Below are positions 22,240 through 33,659 of a stretch of 64,000 nt of DNA, piece after piece; within the stretch, counting starts at the first letter, position 1; the number at the start of each line of letters is the position of its first letter. A program made the translations under genes and the position numbers. The stretch covers positions 15,748,001 through 15,812,000 of the forward strand of contig CM121341.1 in the NCBI GenBank assembly GCA_051530055.1. Direction: 5' to 3'. The notes under the pieces were generated by a model. The model was given only the letters and a program-made list of their open reading frames with translations, was not told where the DNA came from and did no database searches. This DNA comes from Neoechinorhynchus agilis. Its lineage: Eukaryota; Acanthocephala.

Positions 22240-22760
22240 ATATCACTCCAACAACATTGACGCGATTTTCTCTCTAAAGGGAACTCTTTAGTGTTTGTAC
22301 AACGACCCAACATCCTACTGTGTCCCTAAAGACCTCGACTAAATTCAACCAAGTCTCTTGGCAAAACGATCACACTTGTTTGTACATGTCGCTACCTCTT
22401 TGGGTCGCTGTGCTTCTACGACTTCAACTCATTTGATAATTCACGGTTCTTGAAAAAAGAACTTAGCTAAAAGGAGCCATCGCTGTCGTTTTAAATGGAA
22501 AACACGCGCTGCATCTCGAAATCCGTGGAATGCATGTGAATTACGAGTATACTACTAGTATTTCGAAGAAATGGACCTTTCGTCTACGCTTTGGCCGCAT
22601 TTTCCCTTCTTTTATGAAACAAGAATCTTGTAAAACGGTTCCTAATCGCTAAATCACTCCATATATCTCCTTCCTGAAGAACCAAAAAATTGTGCAGGAT
22701 CTTTGATCTACCTTTTACAAAATGGCAGTTCACATTAAGATGCATTTTTTTATTTTGTGT
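22240..22760. other. No gene seen
   Basis: Spacer upstream of MFSD1 with no coding block I could support. Confidence 0.35.
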
Positions 22761-22764
22761 GTCC

Positions 22765-22842
22765 TCGGAAATATCGGAATGAATAAATTCTTTTAATTTT
22801 CCACCATATAAAAGCATGAACAATTCAATCTTCAAGCATCTA
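22765..22842. repeat. Foldback family C, right half only
   Basis: GGAAATATCGGAATGAATAA, ATTCTTTTAATTTTCCACCA then ATGAACAATTCAATCTTCAA match the right arm and tail of family C; no left arm precedes it. Confidence 0.7.
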
Positions 22843-22947
22843 TGGTTTGTGGATAAAAATAAACCTTATTTCATTTTCACGCGTTAAAAGCATTTAAGAA
22901 GTCCTTAGATATTTGCAACTTCAGATTGTTGAGATTATCTTGTGAAA

Positions 22948-24768
22948 ATGGAGAATGATTCGAATTCGTTATGCAGCACCGAATCTACCATTTCAGTGTT
23001 GCCTATATCCGGATCACAATCGCCATCTCTATTTGCAAGAGGACCTCTGATGCGTGGCCTAACCGATCATCCACCAATCAATCACCACGATTCCCACTTG
23101 CGGTGGTTCGCTCTAATTCTAATGTGCACCGCGGCACTTGGTTCTTCTTACTGTTTCGATAGTCCTGCTGCTCTGCAGGAGTACATGCTCAGAGATTTAC
23201 ACATCTCGTCTACAATATTTACTCTGTTCTACAGCCTGTACAGTTGGCCGAATGTAATGTGAGTTAAGTTTCGTCCCCATAAAATGATGAACCACTGATC
23301 TAGTCTTTGCTTGTTCGGTGGAATGTTTGTTGATAAATTGGGCCGTCAAATCAGCGTCGTTGCATTTTGTGCAATGATCTTACTTGGACAGGTTTAATAT
23401 GTTCTTTTAAAGTCGATATTAATCTCGAAAAAGATGCTATTCGCGACAGGTGCGTATTTCCGCAGAATATGGCTCATGTTCGCCGGCAGAGTCATTTTCG
23501 GAATGGGTGCTGAATCCCAAGGCACGGCAATGAGTACATATCTAACCCATTTCTTCCTCGATAAAGAACTCAATCTTGCGTTTGGTGTACAATTGTCTTT
23601 TGGTCGTGCAGTAAGTTCACATTTTTTTCACTTCAAATACTATTCTTCTTCTTAGGGTAGCAGCATTAACATGTATGCGACTAAACCTCTTTATGATCAA
23701 GTGAACCGCTGGTTTCCTTACTTGGACAATGGTGCAAAATCACTCGGAATCACGCTTTATTTGAGTAAGTGCTGCTTTTCCTCTTGCCGCATGTCAAACC
23801 CGCCAATAAAAACAGTTGGATTGCTTTGCGCAGTGTCATTGATTGCAGTAATAATCCTTGCTCTCGTCGATTACAAATCCAATCGATCTTTAAACAGCGT
23901 CCCTGAAGTCCAACAAATGCAATCCCCCTCATTCAGAGAAATGCTGAGTCTACCGCTTGAACTTTGGCTTCTAGCTTTTGTTTGCCTCTTCTACTATATA
24001 TCGATTTTTCCTTTCATCTCAGTGGGAATCAAGTTCTTTAGAAATCGATTTAAAGTAAGCAATCGAATGGCGAGTGCTTTAGTGAGGTACGTTTATTTTA
24101 AAAACAATCCTTCATGTCTTCTATCAGCTTTGTAATGTTATTCTCCGCCGTATTGGCTCCTTTCTTGGGCGTCATGAACGACCGAATCGGACGCAATCTT
24201 TGCTTCATAATGTTTTCAATCATTGGAACCTTAATTTCACACTGCTTTCTAGCGTTTACGTTTATATCACCGGTCTTCACAATGGTACGTCAAATGTGAC
24301 TCATTTGCTTTAATCTTAATTATCAGAAATAAGCAGATTTTATTCAGTGTTAGCTACTCAGTAATGACAGCTTTTCTGTGGCCCCTAATCGTAGTCATTG
24401 CCAGTGAAAAGCAAACCGGAACGGCTTTTGGAATGTAAGTCTTTTTTTCAAGCACGAAAACTTATCTTGATCATCGAAAAGGACTCTAAGCATACAGAAC
24501 AGCGGGCTTGCAATCATGAATATGGTGTCCGGATACATTCTCGACAATTATGGATATCTCGATTTACAAATTATCATGATTGCTAATCTCCTTTGTGAGT
24601 CACTTAATTTATATAACTAATTTTCATTTTTTGCATTTAGTCTGTTTCGCATTCAGTCTCGCTTTATATCACGTGGATGAAACTCGAGGTATTTTCTTAA
24701 ATTTGTCATCAAAGCAAAGAAACGAAGTGCGAAGTTTCAGACAAAGCCTTGACCCAAATCTAAGTTAA
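22948..24768 (+). CDS. MFSD1: MFSD1-like lysosomal major facilitator transporter
   Basis: Twelve-helix major facilitator protein, orthologous in layout to MFSD1, a lysosomal dipeptide uniporter. Nine exons give 480 residues: 22948-23258, 23304-23391, 23434-23610, 23656-23764, 23816-24086, 24128-24284, 24337-24434, 24491-24594 and 24641-24768. Introns are 41-56 bp, all GT-AG, with phases that agree. Family landmarks: CTAALGSSYCFDSPAALQ (helix 1, human YFCYDNPAALQ), LYSWPNVILCLFGGMFVDKL, AGRVIFGMGAESQGTAMSTY, KELNLAFGVQLSFGRAGSSI, LELWLLAFVCLFYYISIFPF, SVSYSVMTAFLWPLIV, TGTAFGIIQNSGLAIMNMVS and YILDNYGYLDLQ. A C-terminal SSKQRNEV tail parallels human SARQREEI. An N-terminal cytosolic stretch of about 55 residues may carry a sorting signal. 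Confidence 0.93.
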
Positions 24769-24834
24769 ACTTTCTCGAAATAAAAAATGTGTTTAATAGA
24801 ATACTTTTTTAAAAAACATATCGTTTATTTCACT

Positions 24835-25880
24835 ATTTCGTTTTTCATTTCTGTGAACTTCTTGACGTTGCCAGTATACTGGCAGCGTTCCCTCGCTGTA
24901 TCGCAATTGCGATTCGTTGAGCGAGAAAATTTCTCGAGCGCGGTTCCCCCGTCATCCTTTTCGTCCTTCGTCCCAAATCGTCGAGGAGAGGGAGCGCTGA
25001 TGGTCCCAAGGCTCCATACGTTTCCACGGCAAAACGGACGAAATGGTAATTCCTTAATAGCTCTCTATATTTTGAACGCTTTCGTTCCTCAGCTACGACC
25101 GCTGAACCTCCAGGGCTCTTTTTTGAAAAGGGAAAATTACTAGGGGCAAGCGTGTCCACACAAGTCGCTTCCCATAAAAGCGGTTTTCCCTTTCTGCTGT
25201 CTAGGCGGCATAAATTACTCGGCTCTAGAATATTAGGCATGTGAACGGAATCTAGGGCTCTACTCAAAATTGAGTTCAACTTTGCGTGTCTTGGAAACCT
25301 CCCTCTGGACATTTTACAACAGAGGCCGTGTCTGCCATTAGCGTCAACTATAGAGCGACAGCGATGCGGGATATAAATACCCTGGCCCAATCTTAAAGAA
25401 ACTCGACCCTTAACGTAGAATCCTCTAGAAGAGTTACGATTGTCGGGGCGGAGAGCGCATTTAGCCAGGCTCCCCATTCCTATGTAGAGCACGCCGCAAG
25501 ACGAACTTTGGAAGCCTCGTCGAGATCTTTAAAGGATTCGTGAATCTTCTTTATTAGGGGAAGGTCCCAGGCCGACTGCTTGTGGTCATTTTCCGGAAGG
25601 TGCGGGATGTCTGTCCGGGATTTCCAGATCGATAAACCGTCCAAATAATGCTGCGAGTTTTGTCCCATGTTGGAAAGGGCTTCCGCGTACGTTTTGCTGG
25701 CTCGGTAAGAGGTGAGAAACGCTGGAAGGGCTAAATCAGACACTGCGCGGATGCCGAGGCCGCCAAAAGAGGTTGGGAACGCAGCCTGCCGCCAGCCCGT
25801 ATCCGTAATGTTTATATTTAAAATTTTCTTTAAAAAAGAGCGTAAAACCGGCGCGAATTTCAACCGAGCTTATTCCTTTT
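24835..25880 (-). mobile_element. LINE family 1, copy with nuclease region
   Basis: Minus-strand fragment, tail to tail with MFSD1. From 25863 it reads WRQAAFPTSFGGLGIRAVSD and LALPAFLTSYRASKTYAEAL. After a small overlap it continues RLGQGIYIPHRCRSIVDANG, RHGLCCKMSRGRFPRHAKLN, LEPSNLCRLDSRKGKPLLWE (the GKRPDG stretch is deleted), VAEERKRSKYRELLRNYHFV, ETYGALGPSALPLLDDLGRR and FLAQRIAIAIQRGNAASILA. It shows the GGLGIR region and the nuclease region belong to one protein. 5'-truncated, with a frame change near 25485. Confidence 0.8.
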
Positions 25881-25884
25881 TCAA

Positions 25885-26400
25885 TCAAAAGTTGTGCCAG
25901 AATTGCTGCGAATGTTCATGAAAAATGGTCCGTAAATTGTACATTAGTAAATATGAGAAATCAGATTGTAAATTTGGCAAGGTTTCATGGCACTGATTAT
26001 CGATCCACCAAAGACAGGAAATTAGACACTGAAGTGCAAAATGCAATTACGTTAAGATCTGAACTAAATTATCAGTTCATTGGTTTTAATTTCGATCATT
26101 GATATGCGTAAAACTTGGGCTGTTTGATGTCATCTCCTCTCAACGTTCTGTTAAAATGCCGAAACAAATGATGAAAAATGTATGAAGCTTGAGAATGAAC
26201 CATAATCTCGTTTTACGACTGCCATTGGAATAAAACGGATTGAATAAAAGCAACTAGAATCCATTAAAATCATCAAGTTTCAAAACGAAAAGTATAAACG
26301 GTTGAATGTATAAGATTGATGACTTATATCCGTTTGATTTTAAACAAGACGATTAATTTTGATAATGAACAATAGCATTCAATGTAAAATACTAATCGAA
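25885..26400. other. No gene seen
   Basis: AT-rich spacer, no supported features. Confidence 0.35.
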
Positions 26401-26402
26401 CT

Positions 26403-26588
26403 ATTTTTTATAGCGAATTATAATAATTGATGGATTTATTTGATAATTTTCGGCCTTCGCGTAGGCCTTCTTCAATCTAACATACAATAGACTGAAGAAG
26501 GCTTACTCGGAGGCCGAAAATTATCAAATAAAAATAAATCAATTATTATAATTCGCTATAAAAAAGTAAGTGATGAAAATCTTTACAC
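26403..26588. repeat. Foldback family B, copy 3
   Basis: TTTATAGCGAATTATAATAA, TTGATAATTTTCGG and CTTCGCG arm with inverse on the right, then the extended terminus AGTAAGTGATGAAAATCTTT. Loop shortened to about 15 bp. Confidence 0.9.
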
Positions 26589-26769
26589 TAATTGAACTGT
26601 TTTTAAGCTAAAATGAATAAACTCAAAGAACACTGAGCGGCGGTAGAAATGACCACCGTTGTTATGCGTGCTTTACGGATATTCTAACGATCAATAGATT
26701 TTTTGGAAAGACGCCAAATGCGCACATTCCAACAGCCCGTTTAAGTTTCTAATTTAAGAAATTCGAAAT

Positions 26770-27390
26770 CTATTTTCCAACGCTCACGACGAATCTCGCA
26801 CAACCGAGAGTCCTGTTTGTTTGTTTGTAAGTGTGATCTTCCTTTTCTTGAACCAAATAGGCCTCGACTTTAAAATCTCCATAGAGAACAGGAGCCATAG
26901 CAATGGATATTTCTTTGAAGAACGTAGGGACGTTATAGTCGCCGATTGGGATTGGACAATGACAAGGGACGTGTGCCTCTTCGAATCCTGTTGGACACGG
27001 CGCCGGTGCTAGTCTGCATATGTCTTTATAGGTACATGATCCGTATTGATTTTCAATGCATGGTATGTAAGGTCCATTTAGCAACGATAAAAAAGAAACT
27101 ATCATTGCCCTCCGAAATTGCTGAATGTTCCATTAGATCGGTAACGCTCCCACTAGTCGATATACCGTTGTCTCTATATTCATCTTTCCATTAAGTTCCC
27201 GGCTCACATGTACAGTGCCGTTCAAATACACTCCGCCGGGCACTGGAACCGGTATAGGCGATAACTGGACGTTTTCAAAGTGAACGGCGGCGTTTTCGTC
27301 ACCACAATCCGAAATATCAAACGTAGGTTCAGCGAGTACAATCGAAGTGAATATACTGAACGATACAGCAATAAGCTCCAAATAAATCAT
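26770..27390 (-). CDS. GM2A: GM2-activator-like lipid-binding protein
   Basis: Secreted or lysosomal lipid-transfer protein of the GM2 activator/ML type; in vertebrates it presents GM2 ganglioside to hexosaminidase A. Two exons, 27390-27166 and 27120-26770, with a 45 bp GT-AG intron, give 191 residues (human 193). A signal peptide is clear: MIYLELIAVSFSIFTSIVLA. Then DISDCGDENAAVHFENVQLS, PIPVPVPGGVYLNGTVHVSR, PCIENQYGSCTYKDIC (human PC...GSCTYNDVC), APCPTGFEEAHVPCHCPI (human CPEPL..GLPCHCPF), IGDYNVPT and a C-terminal AYLVQEKEDHTYKQTN..LGCARF. The cysteine positions match the family's four disulfides. The product of this copy in invertebrates may bind other lipids. Confidence 0.88.
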
Positions 27391-27856
27391 CACACCGGAA
27401 AATCTCTCTAAAGTAGTAAGACTGCTAAATGCAAATATATAATGTTTTCTAAAGCGTTAGACGGGTGTTGGTGAGTCAAAATGTGAGGATAACGCAACCA
27501 TCTCCGCACGATTCTCACGCGTGGATTCACGATTTGGAAAACGTGAGTTGTATATAGCACGTCGATGTTTGCGCGAAGATTTGGGTTTTTCCAGCGAAAA
27601 ATGTCAATGAAAAGGGTTATCCTCGTCGATGTAACCGTTCATTCGGATAAGGATCTCACAGTTGCGATCAAGTTCATTATTGGAACAAGACTGACTTTTA
27701 AGCGCTTTGTTACTGACTCAATAGCGCGGGAAATTCTAAGTTCGAAGAATGGCCACTATCCGATATGAGATTTTAGGAGGAGGAGGAGAAAATAGTGGAA
27801 AATCATCACGAGAAAATCCTTCGCGATAATAGAGTTTAAAATGTGGTTATCACAAT

Positions 27857-27999
27857 CATCCGGATAAAAACAAATTTTATTGAGATATTTCAAAAGGAGG
27901 AAGCTTCATCAGTCATTGTTTGTAAATAGTAAAAATTTACAATGACTGGTAAGGCTTTCCTTTCGAAATATCTAAATAAAATTTGTTTCATCCGGGGGG
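27857..27999. repeat. Foldback family F, divergent copy upstream of kinase gene
   Basis: CATCCGGATAAAAACAAATT, GATATTTCAAAAGGAGGAAG and CAGTCATTGTTTGTAAAT on the left, inverted on the right ending AAATTTGTTTCATCCGG. It shares the GATATTTC..AGG..CAGTCATTGTTTG layout with the exonised copy at 50.4 kb and ends about 75 bp before the kinase start codon. Confidence 0.8.
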
Positions 28000-28072
28000 A
28001 TTATGAGCGTAAGTCTTTAAAGTGCCGTTTCGATGTTGTTCATTTGCTCCAAAAAACAAGAATTTAAGGGAA

Positions 28073-30111
28073 ATGCGCAATTTCACTGCGAATCGCCTTT
28101 TTGAAATCCGAAAATTTGGAACAAGAATGAAGGGATCGATGCCCTTATTTCAAAGAAGAGAGACTGCTGGTTGTGTCATCTCGTTTAAAGGCATGAATTT
28201 TTACTTTTGTCATCAGAAACCGGTTATGTTACTTCAGTACGTGGTTCAGACATTGTTTATTCAGGCGAAAATAGTTAGGAATCTTATAAGGATAGTGGCC
28301 AATATAAAGGGAATCAGGATGAATTGAGCAAAATAATTGGGAGGGCGGCCATATTTTCGTACGACCGATTGGACGCCAATACTGTTCTGGATCTTCTTAT
28401 TTCCAACGAAATCGACGACTCAGTCACTTTGGTTATAGGGCAACAATCTCCACAATTTCTGCAGGAACTTACTGGTGGGAGAATTGATAGGACAATCAAA
28501 ACCGAAGAATCAGTTCCTTTCATTTTGGATTTCACCAATGAACTCAAATTAATTCGATGGATTTATCTGGCTGACGAACAAAAGGTTTGTTTAGTGTTCA
28601 AATATTCGCTTACGCTGTTCGATCCGTGAACTATAAAGCAAATTTCACTTCTCAAATACCGAGATGTGGTTAGTGAAATAGAAATTAAAAATGAGACTTG
28701 CGACGTCCTTGGAATTATCGGGAACGGTTTTAGTGCCTACGTTTACTCAATTATGGGACGTTCAAGTGGACGTGTATGTATACGCTTAAAGAAAGATCGA
28801 ATAATCTTTTAAATCCAGTTCTATGCGTTAAAAGTAGGAACGGCTTTCACTGCGAAGAGAGAAATACAAAATGAGGTTTCGATTTATAAAAAATTAAATG
28901 GAAAGATATATCCGAATTTGTAGTAAGTAGTTCTAGGTTTTGGAAATTGTGCATGATCATCTGCTCGTGAATAGCTGGAATGGCGATGTAGCATCGTATC
29001 CTTCGCTTGTAACCGATTTACTCGGCGGCAGTTGTCAACAACTGTTTGAACTCAACAAGTATCGATTTCCTTCAATGCAATCAGTGATTGGTTTGGCAAT
29101 ACAGGTTATTGCATACTTTTGTTCGCTTTTCCCCTGGGTATAAATGTAGATGTTGCACTGCATTTGGGATTTCCACAAGTTAGGATTTATCCATTGTAGC
29201 ATTAAACCAAGCAACTTTGTATTCGGTCTCGAACAACAATCTAGTAAGGTTAGAAAACAATGACAATGACGAGTTTATTTCATGGATTTTTCCGAACATC
29301 AAGCTTTATTTGATCGATTTCGGAAAATCTATAATGATCGCGATTCATTGCACTTTCTTTAAATGAGCCACGATCTTTTACCTGCGCAACTGAAACCTCG
29401 CAAGATTAATGCAAAAATGACAAGCTTTGCTTCCTTGAATTGTCTGCATGGATTTATTGACAGGTCAGAAAATTTGAATATATTCAGTCGACTGATTTTA
29501 TGTAAGCCTAGAAAATTAAAAATTTATGTGAAATGTTTAGAACAATTTTTTATACCGCCACCGAATTTTTGTAGAAATTAAACGTCCTCCTACACTTTGG
29601 AATTTAAAAAATAGCGAGGAAATAATCTTGGTTTCTATGTAGGCAATCTCGATAATTATAAATTATTATATAGGTTTACATGAACATTACTATGTTGACT
29701 GCGTTGAAATCTTCATGCAAAATATGCTTTTTGGATTCTTCATACAAATTTAATATTAAAATTTTTATAACACTTTTCAGTCGCCGCGACGATGTCGAGT
29801 CGCTTCTGTACAGTCTTCTATATTTTTTAAATGGAGGATATTTCCCCTGGTCACCGTATTCCTCGGATATGGGTGAGCCTGATGAGCAACTTCTACTTCA
29901 GACGAAAACCAACGAGATTATTTTCTCCTTATGTACGGTAAGTAACTTTAAATATACGAACTCGCAGTCAACTTACGACTAGCATTTTCCGAAATGTTTA
30001 ATCGACTGCATCACGTACTGTCAAAACCTGAAGTTTGAGCAGGAACCTGATTACGGGCTCATTGAAGAAATGTTGAAGGAATGTTTGAATAATAAATCAC
30101 GAGATCATTAA
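28073..30111 (+). CDS. Casein kinase 1-like pseudokinase with N-terminal extension
   Basis: CK1-group kinase fold that probably lacks catalysis. Nine exons: 28073-28273, 28318-28584, 28639-28773, 28819-28922, 28975-29104, 29150-29248, 29304-29463, 29781-29937 and 29983-30111. The first two encode an unrecognised ~156-residue extension. Kinase landmarks: LGIIGNGFSAYVYSIMG (glycine loop), FYALKVG (VAIK Lys), REIQNEVSIYKKL (helix C), SLVTDLLGGSCQQLF (hinge), FIHCSIKPSNFVFG, LYLIDFGKSI (DFG), SRRDDVESLLYSLLYFL (CK1 SRRDD.ES signature) and a C-terminal YCQNLKFEQEPDY. In FIHRDIKPSN the HRD Arg-Asp is Cys-Ser (codons 29195-29200), which removes the catalytic base. One base seems missing in exon 29304-29463 after DFGKSI, near an A run. 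One intron is 317 bp; the others are 44-55. Confidence 0.75.
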
Positions 30112-30760
30112 ATGGAAGGAATCCAATCGGGGAAGTCGATTGTTAAAGAGTTTAAATATGGAAGGTAGAAAGTAAAATATTGTAATGAAACCTAACATGA
30201 TCACAAGAGCGTTAATAATGAAATTATCAGTCTCGTCTTTTTTGGGATTGAACATGAAGCTTCCACGCCTGTAGGATTTATCGCAGTCTTTATGGAGACC
30301 TCATCATTTTAATGAAAGCACGATTGCTCTATTAAAATAGGTTTATGAAAATTCGACCGAAGTGGTACATTTTATATTTGTATCGCCAGTAACAGACCAA
30401 CAATAGTCGAGCAAAAGATCTTTTCGTATAATTCAAATGCTTGATGTTCAGTGTTAACGGGACCCAATTGCTTAATACCTTTCATTTGCATTTATCTAAA
30501 TTTTATTAGACATAAAAGTGAAAAAACTTAGTAACATGAGTTATGCCGCAATTGATTAATTGTTTTTAAATTTATATTATACAGGATTCAATTGTCATCG
30601 ATAATTTAATTTTTCAGGCTTTAATAACAGAAATCGTACAATTTTATTCATTCGTTTTACTGTTTAATCACCTTTCGTAGTCTAAGGCCGTCGAACGGTC
30701 ATGCTCGTTCTTCTAATGATTGAAATTCTATCCAATTGTTCCTTCGAGTGGATGTGCATT
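30112..30760. other. No gene seen
   Basis: AT-rich spacer after the kinase gene with no supported coding or repeat signal. Confidence 0.35.
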
Positions 30761-30764
30761 CTCA

Positions 30765-30960
30765 ATGGCGAATTGTAACACACTCGAGATTTATTGAACT
30801 CTTCATTGCAAATTTTCAAGGCCTTAGTCTCCTTCTCAAGCGTACCAACTTAGGTACCCCCACCACATCCATTTGTAGATGCTTGAGAAGGAGGCTGAGG
30901 CCTTGAAAATTCCCAATGAAGCGTTCAATAAATCTCGAGTGTGTTACAATTCGCCATTTA
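30765..30960. repeat. Foldback family D
   Basis: Arms ATGGCGAATTGTAACACACT, CGAGATTTATTGAAC and TTTTCAAGGCCT..CTCCTTCTCAAGC are repeated inverted on the right, ending GTGTGTTACAATTCGCCAT. The loop around GGTACCCCCACCACATCC is about 25 bp. Only copy seen in this window. Confidence 0.88.
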
Positions 30961-31019
30961 TGATGATTGAAATGCTTATTTCTTATAATTTAAAATATCA
31001 TCATTAAATTTTTGTTTAT

Positions 31020-31300
31020 ACCTTCTTGTCCGGCTTATTTCTAGTCATAAAGCCAAACCAATTACATCAGAGAAGTGATATAACCACATAGTCTCTAATG
31101 CACGGTTAAGAGTTTGTACATTCCTCCGGATCCTCAGATACCTCCGGGAGGCGAGACTCATCAGTGAGTTTCCTCCCTTCAGCGGTATTTCGTCCCCTTT
31201 GGCTGTGCGTCATTGGTGGTAACGGATTCGAACCACTTGACCCCTAATCGGGATCACGGGCATTAGTCCACTTGACCACCTCGACACAACTACGAAATGT
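31020..31300 (-). repeat. tRNA-derived SINE (single orientation)
   Basis: On the minus strand the head reads GAGGTGGTCAAGTGGACTAA (box A) then GTGGTTCGAATCCGTTACC (box B GGTTCGAATCC, a perfect match), spaced like a Ser-type tRNA. The body follows with GAGGCGAG..., then the shared core GAGGTATCTGAGGATCCGGA and GGAATGTACAAACTCTTAAC, ending near ATAAGCCGGACAAGAAGG. A second fragment of the same tail (CCTTCTTGTCCGGCTTATTT) recurs at 31405-31427. Confidence 0.75.
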
Positions 31301-31424
31301 CAAACTCAGCTAGTTTTTCGATTCAGGTTGAGCGCTGTGTTCTATTTTAAGTTTTTTACTGGTAAGCCGGTATTGTTTTTATCATCATTAAATTTTAGTT
31401 TATCCCTTCTTGTCCGGCTTATTT

Positions 31425-31478
31425 TTAGGCAAATTTTTTCCGCCATATAGAAACATTAATAATTCAATCTTTAAAAAA
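31425..31478. repeat. Foldback family C, right end only
   Basis: TTTTTTCCGCCATATAGAAA then CATTAATAATTCAATCTTTA is the right terminus and tail of family C without the remainder. Confidence 0.6.
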
Positions 31479-31479
31479 T

Positions 31480-32060
31480 TCACGAATATGAGAAATGATT
31501 ACAATTTGATTTTTAAAATGCTAAGAATTTTTTCAAAGATGTAATTAAAAATCAAGCATTTCGATCTCTATCGCTTAATGTTTTTAGATATATGCATATT
31601 TTATTATTATAGCAGCTCATTCTCATTGCATTGGGCTTGATGTAATCCAAAAATTCCTAATTTATGTTTTCAATTAAACATTTTGTCCTGTCATTTAAAT
31701 TTATGTATAAACTTGAACATTCCTTAATAACATAAAAACATTAAGACTATTAATGCTGAACTTAGCCGACAGTTTTTCGACCTTTACAAATGAGAAAAAT
31801 CTAGCATTCTAAATAGACATTTTTCGAAAAAATTCGCCGATATAACAACAGGATTTATTCATTATGTTAAACAAGTAGATGTAAGCTTAACGAAATTATG
31901 AAATCTAACGTTCAATACGGGAAGCACAAAAACCCTTCAACTCTCCGGCCCATGGAAACGGCGCGACCTCTCGAGAAAAATACTAGGCCGGGGACACCCC
32001 ACGTTTTCCAGATAGCTTGAGCTTACGATGGATTCAAGACTAACTTCAACGTTCGTTTAA
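31480..32060. other. No gene seen
   Basis: Spacer; AT-rich up to about 31900, then a more GC-balanced segment (CCCATGGAAACGGCGCGACC) of unknown origin leading into the LINE region. Confidence 0.35.
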
Positions 32061-33560
32061 CAATTTGGTTGCCTAATTTAAAAAGTTTTTCATCCTATTA
32101 ATATCAGTTTTGGGGGAAAGATTAACTGTATACGTGTACCCTAGAACTTCTTTGAACTTTTCTCGCACTTGAGAGGTCGATCTTTTGAGCATTGTCGGTT
32201 TTCGTCTTTGTTCTTCTCCTTTCCCAACGTCTTGAGATCTCCGCTCACACTGTCCTTCCACCTCTTTTTGGGCCTTCCCCTTCTCCCGTCGTTGATCCGG
32301 TAATCCTGAATAATTTTTCACAAACCCAGGGCGCCGGGTTCGCGCGTCGCATGAAGGGAACGCCCCAGCCTGATCGATCGGAGGTATTATACTTGACATT
32401 GCTGATGTGTCTTTGGCTCAAGGTTTTACGGCCGGATGCCCTTCCTGACGCCAACCCTCTCCATTTGTCCGAGCTTGGGACCGGCACCGACTCGTCCCGA
32501 TGAAACGTGTGCTCTAGAATACGTAAACTAAGAGGCGTGTCGACGTTATCCGCTCTTGTATCCTTGGATAGATTGAGGGACAAATTTATACGTGGTAAAA
32601 TTGCGTTGAGGTAGTCGATGCATTGCCTGATTAGACATTTGAGTTTGGCAGCTATGTGGGCAGGAGCCCATGACCAATACTTCTTGAATTCAGAGCATCC
32701 TTTGTAGAAAACGGAATGTTTACCGTTGCAGTTAGCGCAGCGCTTGATTGATTTGTTCAGGCAGCTCTGGGATGAATGTTCTGTTTCCGCGTGAGAACGA
32801 CATTTTGGAGTAGGCGAGTTAGGGCATTGTTGAGTCGCAATGTGGAAAAATATAGTCATCTTGATGACATCCCGATTTTTGTGTGAAACGTATTTCGAAA
32901 CAATTGAATGCACAGTACGTCCTCTCACATAGATCATTTCTTACTTGTCTGGAACCTTCCACCATGGCTATTGAAATCGGGCTGCCTGTTTTGCGTGAAT
33001 TGAGAAAAACTTAATCGAGCTAAATTCGGTTAAAGTCCGTTTGCTAAGAATTGCACTTTTTGAGTGACAGATTTGACCGAATATACTTCACTCGGAAGAT
33101 TGGCGCTACCGAATTCCTATAGACTGGATAACCAATCATGGTTAATCAAGTAAACTCTTGAGATTTCTCTATAGTAGGTAAAATGATCGATTCGTTTGAC
33201 ACGGTCGTTTTTGAATAAGCGCGCCCATGGAGCAACGTTATGATTGTAAATCACGTCTTTAGGCATTAACGGGCTCGATTTAATAGTGAGGATGTGAGGC
33301 AATCTTTTGATTGGATAAACCAAGTATCCATGCTGAGATCCGATTGAAGATGTCGACTATTGAGTAATTCTTTGTTTTTTATAACCCTCCAAGAGGAGCT
33401 GAGAGCTTGGGGTTTTTCTTGAGTCAGAGAGCAGTTGCTCTCAGAGCTCTGGGGATAAAGAAACCCTAAGAGCATTGGGTGACCGTACGCCATCCTCCAC
33501 CGCAACATCTTGTTGCGCACACAAAAAACTGATATATTCGAAGAAGGCAGGCGAATAATT
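32060..33560 (-). mobile_element. LINE family 4, second divergent ORF1 relic
   Basis: Minus strand. Starting near 33520 (KMLRWRMAYGHPMLLGFLYP) it continues VYPIKRLPHILTIKSSPLMP and IYNHNVAPWARLFKNDRVKR, which align with TKRWPHTVILISNPILSREI and TPWLRTIKDDRERIK of the neighbouring element, and then a zinc-knuckle region KRCANCNGKHSVFYKGCSEF. The frame then runs into a repeat segment that on the plus strand contains TTACGGCCGGATGCCCTTCC, a string I associate with repeats in many animals. Frames are broken at least twice. Confidence 0.6.
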
Positions 33561-33659
33561 TGTATGAGACAGTCATTGTCGTGTTAGTCACCTACCTACA
33601 CGTCCAACCATTTTAACATTTTTGATGCGGACCAGGAGAGGTGCTGACCGAAGGGGTAG

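Noticed and set aside
28940-28974. Coding extension EIVHDHLLVNS upstream of the kinase hinge exon
   Set aside because: The in-phase GT-AG intron 28923-28974 gives a better CK1 alignment (PNLYWNGDVASYPSLV); the extension is intron sequence.
31215-31300. Functional tRNA-Ser gene
   Set aside because: Same reasoning: internal promoter boxes are fine, cloverleaf is not, and SINE body follows.
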